Below, one piece after another: positions 54,685 through 64,000 of a DNA stretch of 64,000 nucleotides (within the stretch, counting starts at the first letter, position 1; each line of letters starts with the position of its first letter). A model generated the notes under the pieces. It was not told where the DNA came from. It worked only from the letters and a program-made list of their open reading frames with translations, and did no database searches. Source of the DNA: Antedon mediterranea. Its lineage: Eukaryota; Echinodermata; Crinoidea; Comatulida; Antedonidae. The stretch spans positions 34,220,501 through 34,284,500 of the forward strand of contig NC_092672.1 in the NCBI RefSeq assembly GCF_964355755.1. Reading direction: 5' to 3'. The position numbers were made by a program, and so were the translations under genes.

Positions 54685-55934
54685 TCCTCTTTCCTATCAT
54701 GCCTGGTTGCCATGAAACCTCTCTGGACTGCCGATTTATCGCCAACGTGCTCCAGTGTATACAAAGCGTGAAGCCTTACAATTTTGCAATGACCAGGAAC
54801 GTGACATGACTTCTACAAACCGATCTGAAATCCTTAGAAAATAAATTCAGTTTAGTGATCAATGATTCTATGTTTAGAGAAACAAATCTGTAGCCTTCAG
54901 AGTGGTGCTGTAGAGAAAGAGTTTTGTTTCGATCAGCGACGGCATTATATTCCAGTTAGAACGTGTGTCTTTTATGATTTTTTTGACGACCGAGAAACGA
55001 GAGAAGTCATTTGTTGTTTCAACAGTTAAAGTTATTTATATCAGAAGTTTGATAAACCAGTTTCATACCAATTTTCAGCAAATCAATTCAGAGAATCGAG
55101 CCATGTGCAGAAAGTGAATTGAAATTATCTCAAAATTTTAATTTGTGCCCGGTAGCAAGAATACAGCGATTACGCACTGTGACTTTATAAGACCTGATAC
55201 ATCTTGTGCATCACAAAATTTAGAGTTTTTGGTTTGCGACGGACAGGTTAGGTCAGTTATTTCATTGTGCGCATAGAGGGAAGTTGATGTGCTTGCTCGT
55301 TCTATCCTTAAAAAAGTTTTGGTGGATTCTACGTCCAGGTGCCCTCGCAAATCAAAAGCACCCTATTGGAAAGTTTTTTTCCAAATACACGACAATAGTC
55401 TCTGGAGTACTGTACAACCATACGTTTGATTGGCCGATTGATTTTATATTAACAATCCGTCTTTCTGATTGGATGATAGTTATGAGCAAGGCATTTTATG
55501 GAGACCAGGCTTCTGTGTACTGTATATGTTGTGGTTTTCATACAAACTAATTTGTACATATAGTTATGTGATCTTTATATTTTAATTTTAATACACAAAC
55601 GATAATTATGTGTATGATTATATATGGGGACAAAATTAATGTTTTTATATACAGAAGTCCTTGGGTATATAAATATAATCTATCTTTTATCAGTAATTGT
55701 GCAGGTTGTGTACTTTTTATTAGACGTCCTAGAATCGGTGCACAGTTTAGAAATTGTCCAAGAGTTCTTAAGTACAGTCTGCACAATATTTAATATTTTG
55801 AAGAAAATCTACACTATATATGCAGTTCGTTTTTGCATTTTCGAAAGCTACAGTATCGGCGCTCCTTTAAATAAGTACAAGACTTCATTCTCTTTGAGTG
55901 GTTTAATTGTGCCATTACACCTTCCTTTCCCACC
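54685..55934 (+). other. RAB35 3' UTR and flank
   Basis: Begins right after the RAB35 stop codon. A near candidate poly(A) signal AATAAA is at 54840-54845; the sequence stays moderately GC-rich for about 800 bp, so a longer 3' UTR is possible. No coding sequence with recognisable similarity was found. Confidence 0.5.
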
Positions 55935-56496
55935 TGGTAACGTAGTTGAGTGGCTGCATCCCCTCCCTCATCGGGAGGCTTAATCGAGTACCTACACCCT
56001 CCTCTCTCATCGGGAAGCTTAGTTGACTGGCAACACCCCCTCTCTCATCAGGAGGCTTAATTGAGTGCCTCCCCCCACACCCTTCTCATCAGGAGGCTTA
56101 ATTGAGTGGCTACTCCCCACTATCTCATCGGGAGGCTTAATTGAGTGGCTACACTCGCCTCTCTAATCAGGAGGCTTAATTGAGTGGCTACTCCCCACTA
56201 TCTCATCGGGAGGCTTAATTGAGTGGCTACACTCGCCTCTCTAATCAGGAGGCTTAATTGAGTGGCTACTCCCCACTATCTCATCGGGAGGCTTAATTGA
56301 GTGGCTACACTCGCCTCTCTAATCAGGAGGCTTAATTGAGTGGCCTCCCCCCACACCCTTCTCATCAGGAGGCTTAATTGAGTGGCTACTCCCCACTATC
56401 TCATCGGGAGGCTTAATTGAGTGGCTACACTCGCCTCTCTAATCAGGAGGCTTAATTGAGTGGCTACACTCGCCTCTCTAATCAGGAGGCTTAATT
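55935..56496. repeat. 39-bp minisatellite, about 14 units, with 78-bp higher-order pattern
   Basis: GGAGGCTTAATTGAGTGGCT recurs about every 39 bp from 55974 to 56484. Two unit types alternate through the middle (CACTATCTCATCGG and TCGCCTCTCTAATCA), giving a 78-bp higher-order unit that repeats almost perfectly. Located downstream of RAB35. Confidence 0.95.
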
Positions 56497-59014
56497 GCTC
56501 CAGAAAACCAGAGATCATGTTATTAAGATGTATGTAAATATTTAAACTTACTGTATTGTTTAAATGGCTGTAATTTAATAGTACAGTATTATCTATTAAT
56601 ACTCAATTTTAATTTGTCTATGGAATTTAAATTATTCTGCATCATATTTATTCTTAAATCTATTACAAAATATGTAAATTCATGTTTATTATGATTTCAT
56701 TTATATTTCTTTAGAGTTTAAGAATATTTAAATATTTGGTGAAGCTTTGAACAATTTGTGCCTTTTAAAGATTTGGCAATTAAAAATTTTTTTTTTTTCA
56801 CATTGCAAAAAAAAAGACACAAAAATAAATGTGGTCACTTAATACAGGTGGCCACTTATGAATACAGGTGTCACTTAATAGTAATAGGTTTTTTCATAAT
56901 TGCCCTCTTTATATGTTTGTAATTGTACCGTATAATTTAGACACAATTTATGCCTTACAAATTAAAAATAAAAGTTGTATGCATTGTATTCATTAGCTCT
57001 ATGTGAAGGACAGCATTAGCTATGGCTGTATAAAAGAAGTGGTAGTGCCTAATGGAATTATTGCAATGATAGAAACTCCTAGCTTTTTCTCTCTCTTTTA
57101 TTGATATGAAGTCCTGCTACTCTTTTGTATAAATATAATACCTCTGAAAAGCAGAGACTGATTGCCTGGTGACAAGAAAGGGAGGTATAGGTATTGAATA
57201 CATAGTAGTATGCATATATATATATATCATTTTGTATGTATTTAGTAAAACTACAGGTAGATTTGCGTTACATTTTATACTTGGTAAAATACATATTGTT
57301 AAGCACAATGTTATAAACTGTATTTTCAGTTCATTATATTTAAAACTTCTATAAAGTATAATATATTAACACTGATATATTTATACAAACAAAATGTATT
57401 CAGGCATTGTGGATTGTACCATTCCTCATGAAGGGTGGTTTTGTAACCAGTGAATTTAAGCATGGCATAACTTATTAGTTATTCCATGGTAAGAAAGTTG
57501 CAAAATAATTACGTTTTATTGTTTTTCTTCCATTAAGTTTACCTCTATGCAATACCCTGTGTTTTTCCTAATGACAATTGTCACTTAATAAATCAATTAA
57601 ATTGTCACTTAAATAACTATAAATTACATTAAATTTTATGCCTATTATGTTTTGCAATTCAAATTGCACCGCCTTTTATTTCTATGATAATTGTAATTGA
57701 TTGCATGTCCATGACTGACTGACAAAAATAATAGTAGTCCTTTATTTCATCTTGGCATCAATTCACAAACATCACAAAAATAAAGTAAATATCTTTTTAT
57801 ACTAAATAAATAAAAAACTATAGGTTTTCTCGATTACTATTTACATTTATTTGATCATTGTGCATTTTATGTTATTTTCTAACTATACTCATTATTTGTG
57901 TGTCATAAATTAATGATTAAAACAATTATGTAATCAATTATATGCAAATCTTTGTGTTATATTAATGATTCTTTGGAATCTTGTGTATATTTTTTCGCGG
58001 CCTTATGGCATTTTGGAAGACCTCAAAAGCAACACACTAAAAAAAAAAAAAAACCAATGAAAACTCTTGCTGCATGGGGATTTATATTTTCATGAAAATC
58101 GAACTGAGAGAAATTTATACTTTGGTTCAATAGTTTCAGATGTATCAACAAGGTACCAAAAATAAAAGTTTAGTAAAAAGTTCACAATGAAATAATGTCT
58201 GCTGCCCTCTTTTGTAAAGGGGCGTGATGAGCAGCTAGCTATGTAATATAATGAATATTCATTTGATGAAAAGAAATGTAAAATTTATTTTCTGGAATAA
58301 TTTATTGTACTTTGTGAATTTAGGGTAATGATTCAGTTTCAGTTTATTTTTTATTTATGTTGTACACTCTCTATTGTTATTTGTTCAACGTTTTTTTGGA
58401 AGTATTTAATGTTTTTTTACAACCACGTTTTTTGATGTTTTAATTTTTGGTCCCTGGGACCGCCCACAGAGAAAAAAAATTCCACACCACACACATTTTC
58501 ATCGGATCGGACGGATTGCCGGTTGGAAAAACCACTGATGATTAAGTGCAGTTTTGATCGGGTATGTTGATTGTTTGATACATGATTATTATGCAGTGAG
58601 TAAAATATATTATGATGACCATTTGTATTGGTAATGTATTTAAATAAGTGGTATTGTTGCTGCTACTATATCAAATATACCTAACTAAGCCTAGGCCTCG
58701 AGTGAGGTTGAGTTGAAGAGCCGGTTCAGTGCTAAGAGAGGCCTATTTTGGAGAGGAGAACTGGACACACAGGTGAAAACATATAGTAGACCTAGGTATA
58801 TGAAATTTCAGTGTTCGTTGAGCACAATAAACTTCAAGCCTTAAATAAAAATGCTAATTTAGACTGAGGCCGAGGCCTATAGGCTATATTTTTTTCCACA
58901 GGTTTATAGTAGGTACTATAGCTATACTGTCTGTAATGAGGCATTAAATTATAATTTAAAAATAAAATTTGAACCTTTTTTAAACTTTATCATATTTTGG
59001 TGACAAATATTAAT
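56497..59014. other. RAB35-SARM1 intergenic region and candidate SARM1 5' exon
   Basis: AT-rich and without coding exons. Around 58460-58561 a GC-richer stretch (GGGACCGCCCACAG, GGATCGGACGGATTGCCGG) ends at a donor-like GATCGG then GTATGT. It could be a non-coding first exon of SARM1 splicing to the acceptor-like TTTTCATTCCAG at 59782. Weak evidence. Confidence 0.4.
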
Positions 59015-59647
59015 TTAAAGACCCCTTCCCTGCAATTTTGGACGTTTTTTGGAAAATAATACATATATATCACTTTAAAAACATTAAACCATGTCATTCC
59101 TTGTCTTAAATGTACGTTTTATGGTAAATTATGATAAAAAGTGAGAAACATGCACTACCTAAGTAGCTCGCGGCGATCGACCTCTCGTGGACGGTCTTAG
59201 GCCTAGCCTAGCTAGGCTTAGTTTTGTAGGCCTAGCTGGTAAACATCGGTAACGTACGAACATCGTAAGCGAGCTATATACCTAGCCTGACGTTGTATAG
59301 TTGCTGCATTAATTGTCTTTCTATTTTTGCCAGACTCCGTTGATACAAATTGGGGAAAACCCGGTATTTTCGCTGAAAAGTTAGGAGTCTTCCATTTGTT
59401 TTGGCCTCACGATCGATCGAAAAGTGGGCGAATTACAGGTGAAAAACAAAAATATCAATCCGCGCGCAATGCATTTTGGGATTTATAGCGGGCCGCTATA
59501 ATTATTAGAATCGACTTATTTTTCACATTTTTAACCGTTTAAAGACGAAAAAAGTTATCGCAATAGGACCATAAAGTATTATTTTTACATTAAATATAGT
59601 TTGTGATCTTAAATTAGATCTAAAAAACGTAGGGAATGGGGCTTTAA
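59015..59647. mobile_element. MITE family C, copy 2 (inverted relative to copy 1)
   Basis: 633 bp, reverse complement of 12034-12668 with few differences. TTAAAGACCCCTTCCCTGCA at the left and CGTAGGGAATGGGGCTTTAA at the right. It ends 178 bp before the SARM1 ATG, in the 5' UTR, promoter or first intron. Confidence 0.9.
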
Positions 59648-59825
59648 TGTTCATCTACTATGACTACGGTAGCAACCAATAATTGAAAGTATCAGTAAAT
59701 GGCTGATAAGCTACATGCCTTTCATTACTATTTATTATTATAACTATGAATGACAAATTTAAAAAGAGATTTTTCATTCCAGAATATGATTTACTAATTT
59801 ATTGTCGCATCTGACTACTATCTGG

Positions 59826-60947
59826 ATGGGCAACAAATGTGCTGCGTGCCGAAAAGCTGGAAGTGTTCGTAACGCAAGTCAAGAGTATTTGCCAGTAGAG
59901 CAACAAGACGGAGTTGCAATTCAAAACAGTAATCAGAATTCCGCCGTTTATTCCAGGGAGTCCGAACGAGCTGTTAGTTTTTCTGTAGGAAGTGGTAATA
60001 AAATCAACTGGAAAATGTCAGTTCCTTGCACGCCGGGTTCTCCGGGTGAAGAAGGTCGTTCGAAGATGATAGTGATGTTGAACCAGACAAGAGAATTAAT
60101 TGAGAAATTGATGGCAGAGGACAGAAAGGATAATTTAGAAGCATTAAACGGCTTGTATGATATGGTAGACGAAGCGTGGAGTATACCAAAATACGGCCGC
60201 GATCTTGCATACGCCATAAGTAACGTTTTACGGGAAGATGGCGCTCTCAGTGTTGTGCTTTCCAAATGCTCATGCACCGATAAAGATATGCAGTTAGCCG
60301 GAGCACAGCTTCTTGAACAAGTTATGATAGCTTCGAATCGGGATTATCTTGTGGATTGCGGAGTAGAAAAAGTCGTACAGCTAGCATGCAGTAGAGACGA
60401 TCCGAAGTTGATACAGATAGGCATGGGGATTATAGAGAACTTATTTAAACATTCGCCGACTACGTGTACGCGAGTGATAGAATGCGGAGGACTTCATAGC
60501 ATGTTGTTTAATTGTAGATCGACGGACACTATTACGCTTCGCCACTGCTCTGCTGGGTTATGCAATTGCGCGATGTTCGGCGGGCCGGTGAACCAGGAGA
60601 GGATGATCGAGCAGAAAGGCCCGGAGTGGTTATTCCCACTTGCATTTAACAAAGATAATAGTATTCGGTATTATGCGTTATTGGCTATATGTACTCTTGC
60701 GGCAAACAGTGATATACAACGCGCTGTTGTCAACTCCGGTACGTTAGATTTAGTGGAACCTTTCGTAACGTCGCATAACCCTGATGGTTTTGCCAAGAGT
60801 GACAAGGCACATGCTCAAGGGAGGTCTGAAGGATGGTTACGACTTTTGATTCCGATGTTGATGTGTGAACGAAGAGAAGCACAATGTCTTGCGGCATTTC
60901 ACTTTGCGATGGAGGCGAGGATCAAAGTTGAACAAGCAAGAACAGAG
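59826..60947 (+). CDS. SARM1: SARM1 first coding exon (ARM domain), partial gene
   Basis: NAD(P)-cleaving executioner of axon degeneration and innate immune adaptor. This exon encodes 374 residues and ends in phase 0 at AACAGAG before GTAAGT. Residues 80-374 match the SARM1 ARM domain, including EAWSIPKYGRDLA, AQLLEQVMIASNRD, ENLFKHS, EWLFPLAFNKDNSIR, GTLDLVEPFV and ERREAQCLAAFHF. The SAM and TIR domains lie beyond the window. An in-frame TGA at 59787 precedes the ATG at 59826, which fixes the start. The N terminus MGNKCAACRK fits the N-myristoylation pattern with nearby cysteines, unlike the mitochondrial presequence of human SARM1. Allosteric NAD-pocket positions (human Trp103, Arg110, Arg157, His190) correspond to Trp118, Arg125, Arg172 and His209 here. 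Confidence 0.95.
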
Positions 60948-63567
60948 GTAAGTTTTTTTTTTATTTATTGTAAATATTACATTCTTGAATTAATAGATTA
61001 AATATAATAATTCATAATAATAATAATAAACAATATTTATATTATAATGTATATTATTGTACATTAGACACTAACTAATGGTAATAAACTATCCCCCGCC
61101 GGACACCACGGTATTTCTTAGTCGAGGTTTCGGGGAAGAAATTCAGTCTCATTCATACAATGTTTATTATTATTCAGTTATTGTGTTTCTAAAAAAAAAA
61201 CCATTTTTTCAAACCCATTTCTCACAACTGACACAACTTAAACCTAAAAAAATGTTCTAATCAAACAAATTACCGTTCACTCATTTTTGTCTAGTAATGT
61301 TGATAAATCTATGCAAGACTGAATTTCTTCTGGAACATTGATTTTTGTTAATTTGCATACTGTATTTCTGCATTGAATATACGCTCAGGCTGCTGAGTTC
61401 AGTGCTGTAATCACTGTACAATATGACAACATATTCCCCAAATTTTCAATATTACTAACTAGGCCTACAAATCAAGTCAATTTCATTCAATTGCGATACT
61501 GAATATTCAATATTATTAAACCGTACAATTAAAAAAAAATCAAAATATTTTAACTTCAAATGGCTCTTGTGTGTGACAAAATATACTACAACATCCAGTA
61601 TTCGAACTGTATTTTATTCTCACTTTTTGGACATGTGTTTCATAAACTGGCATGCACAGACTGCAGTACGCAGTTAAGCTAAGAGAGAAAAGGGTATTAA
61701 TTTTACTGTAAAAAAGAGTTGAAAATATCTTTAAATATAGTAAAAATCAAAGAGTACTGTATCTAATATAAACCAAACTATGCTGTACAGTACACAGTAG
61801 TAGCTTTCATCTTTCACTATTGTTTTTTTTTTTAGTAAAATAATCTTTGATTTTCCAAAAATCAATAAATGAGGAAGGAGGAAGTACTGTTGATTGTAAT
61901 TAGATATGAAATATCGTTTTCAGTTGATCGATTTTACAGATTTGGCTCAATGTGTGAATCATTGATATGTCCACTCATACTGTGTGTATGTACTGAGAGT
62001 TTAAACATAAATTATGTACAAAGTTCAATCAGTTTGCATAGACATCATAGACCACTGAATAGCATGTTTATAGTAATATAGATAAAAGATGATTAATATT
62101 CTAATGGAATTAATTATTATGCAAAATTGTCAAATAATTAAGTCCATTGTTTCAGGTTCCTTTATAGGGTACGTTCTCCTATGAGATTGGCCATAGTTTT
62201 AAAAGATACAAAGATACTGTATACAGTATTCATCTCCCCCCCCCCCCCCTAAAATGTTACTGTTCATTGACATGTATCCCTCTATGGGGGTGTTGCCTGA
62301 ATAGAGATATCCCCAAGGAGGAAGTGTACTACTGTTTACTTGCAGTTCAATTCTACTATGCAGCAGTGTACAATAAACAAGATCATTACGACCATTTGGC
62401 CTTAATTGTAGTTATCTGTGGGTTATTATATCACATCAACTCCTTGAGGATCCCTCCCATAATTTTCAAAAAATCTCACTCATATACAGAGAGTGAGACA
62501 GTCTTGATAGAAGGAAGGTTGATGTCAGACGACATAGTCTAAAAAAACTTTTTATGGTGGCACAGAGCTACATTATGAAAAAATGTTAAATGGTATAAAT
62601 CCACTGTTGACACTGGTATTTTGAAAGTGTTTTATGTGAAATCAACATTTTGAGAATTCCATCATGTACTAATAAATGCCTGTCTCTAAAATTAAACGTC
62701 TAAAATTAGTACAGTACAGTCAGCTCTCTCAAAACACACAGAAAAATAAGTAAAAGGAAAAGAAATACAAACAATACTATTATCGGGTTTTATTGACGAT
62801 CATTTTGGAAATTAGTTTAGGTACCGTGTGCGAAAAAACCCCAAAATAACACCTTGTAGATTAACCTTTAAAAACAATTTTTGTTGGAAATATTATTATT
62901 AGCAAAAAATTAATATTCTGACAACACAAACTAATTAAATAAAAAGTGTTTATTTTAAAACCAGGAACAAGTGTTAAAAACCTTGAATTATCAATCATTC
63001 TACATTAATAAGTCATGAAAAATGTTATGTTTAGCTGTTTATTAGAATAAGTTTAATTTTCATGTTTTTTCAGCTGGTGCAAATGAATTATTCAACTGAA
63101 AAGGTCATACGTTGCAGTAACAGATAAAAACATAGACAAAAATTACTTAGCGCAATATCAAGGACAAATTGTAAATTATTACTGTTGTTGTTTAAAATGT
63201 AATTTAAACTGCTTGGAGAATCGACAAATTGTAAGAAATTCATGATTTGCCATACTGTATCTCAACCCAATTATTGTAACTGTACATTAACATAGGTTTT
63301 AAAACATTCTGCCAGTGAATCTTTCATTAAAAATTATATTTTCCCCCCATAAATATAAAAAGGATATTTATTTGTTAAGCATTTTTGTCCATAATCAGAA
63401 CATCATAATCAGAGATAATCATCATTATCTTAATCATCATCATCATAATCATCATCTTAATCAATCATTATCATAATCATCTTCATCACCAACATCATCA
63501 TCATAATCATCTTTATCATTATCATAAGCATCATTATCATCATCAGAACATCATTAAATCAGACATT

Positions 63568-63629
<62 letters not shown>

Positions 63630-64000
63630 ATAAAGCTTGACAAATTAATATCTATTCTCTTTATTGCTGCCTGCAAAAGGTTGACGTTCCTTTTCTAATC
63701 ACAGGTTATGATGACTAAGGTGTTTTTTTTGCTAATCAACATATTAAGAAAGTCTGTTTAGATTATATCTTACTAGAAACAATAACACTATCATATTTGC
63801 TAACACATTTGTCTTGTTCATTAACATGTTTACCATCTTCGTTCCCTCCGGCGCCATTTTCAGATTTATAAAATAATGAGAATTTTTAAAGTATAGTAAT
63901 TCCAAAATGTTGTTAATACTGCGTCTTTAGGGAAAATCCTTGGGAGAGACTTGAAGTCTTTTCCTTTAATTTATTCTCAGAAATTATTCTTTATATTGAT
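60948..64000 (+). other. SARM1 first coding intron, incomplete
   Basis: It starts at GTAAGTTTTT and runs to the window end with no further exon matching SARM1. The sequence is AT-rich. A C homopolymer of about 12 is at 62237-62248. Open frames (for example 62267-62542) show no coding similarity. Confidence 0.7.
63405..63629. repeat. ATC/CAT microsatellite
   Basis: Degenerate TCATAATCATCATC units lead into a pure (ATC)n run from about 63568 to 63628, about 20 units. Confidence 0.95.

Noticed and set aside
59802-59825. Longer SARM1 start upstream of the chosen ATG
   Set aside because: The codon at 59802 is TTG, not ATG, and an in-frame TGA at 59787 closes the frame. The first ATG is 59826 and gives a sensible N terminus.
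59948-60277. Antisense open frame of 109 codons over the SARM1 exon
   Set aside because: It mirrors the strongly conserved SARM1 reading frame on the other strand and has no similarity of its own.
62267-62542. 91-codon open frame in the SARM1 intron
   Set aside because: It does not resemble SARM1 or any recognised domain, and coding-like splice borders are missing.

Overview
The window is AT-rich metazoan nuclear DNA: multi-exon genes with GT-AG introns, long introns, and many small non-autonomous transposons. Protein similarity is closest to deuterostome families. The frequent 'taggcctac'-type words, LINE and SINE debris and dense short inverted-repeat elements suggest an echinoderm-like marine deuterostome. 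The taxonomic guess is an inference with low confidence. No bacterial or viral system and no CRISPR array is present.

Layout. (1) 2.1-8.8 kb, minus strand: a complete nine-exon inositol polyphosphate 5-phosphatase of the INPP5K/SKIP type, with a possible non-coding 5' exon and promoter near 13.4-13.6 kb. (2) 8.8-19.3 kb: intergenic, with LINE remnants, a 634-bp TTAA-flanked element and a 2.7-kb inverted-repeat composite. (3) 19.3-41.1 kb, plus strand: a complete eleven-exon BICDL1 (BICD-family dynein/dynactin cargo adaptor), introns packed with MITEs, SINEs and minisatellites. (4) 46.7-49.3 kb, minus strand: a complete five-exon ABHD11 (mitochondrial alpha/beta hydrolase). (5) 49.5-54.7 kb, plus strand: a complete six-exon RAB35, starting 264 bp from ABHD11 across a probable bidirectional promoter. 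(6) 59.8 kb to the window end, plus strand: the first coding exon of SARM1 (ARM domain) followed by more than 3 kb of its first coding intron. The SAM and TIR domains lie beyond the window.

How the genes relate. BICDL1 and RAB35 are also neighbours in human (12q24.23), so their adjacency may be ancient. Both act in membrane traffic (a dynein adaptor and an endosomal/plasma-membrane Rab). INPP5K removes the 5-phosphate from phosphoinositides. ABHD11 (mitochondria) and SARM1 (NAD hydrolysis in axon degeneration) are not known to share a pathway with the others. No operon-like logic is implied.

The most striking non-genic signal is one hairpin-forming inverted-repeat family (termini AGCTCTGTCTACACTATCAA) with about 18 copies in 64 kb, plus several unrelated small families whose termini also read TTAAAG or close to it. 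Exon coordinates below were read by hand from reading frame and splice consensus. UTR limits and transcription starts are not determined.
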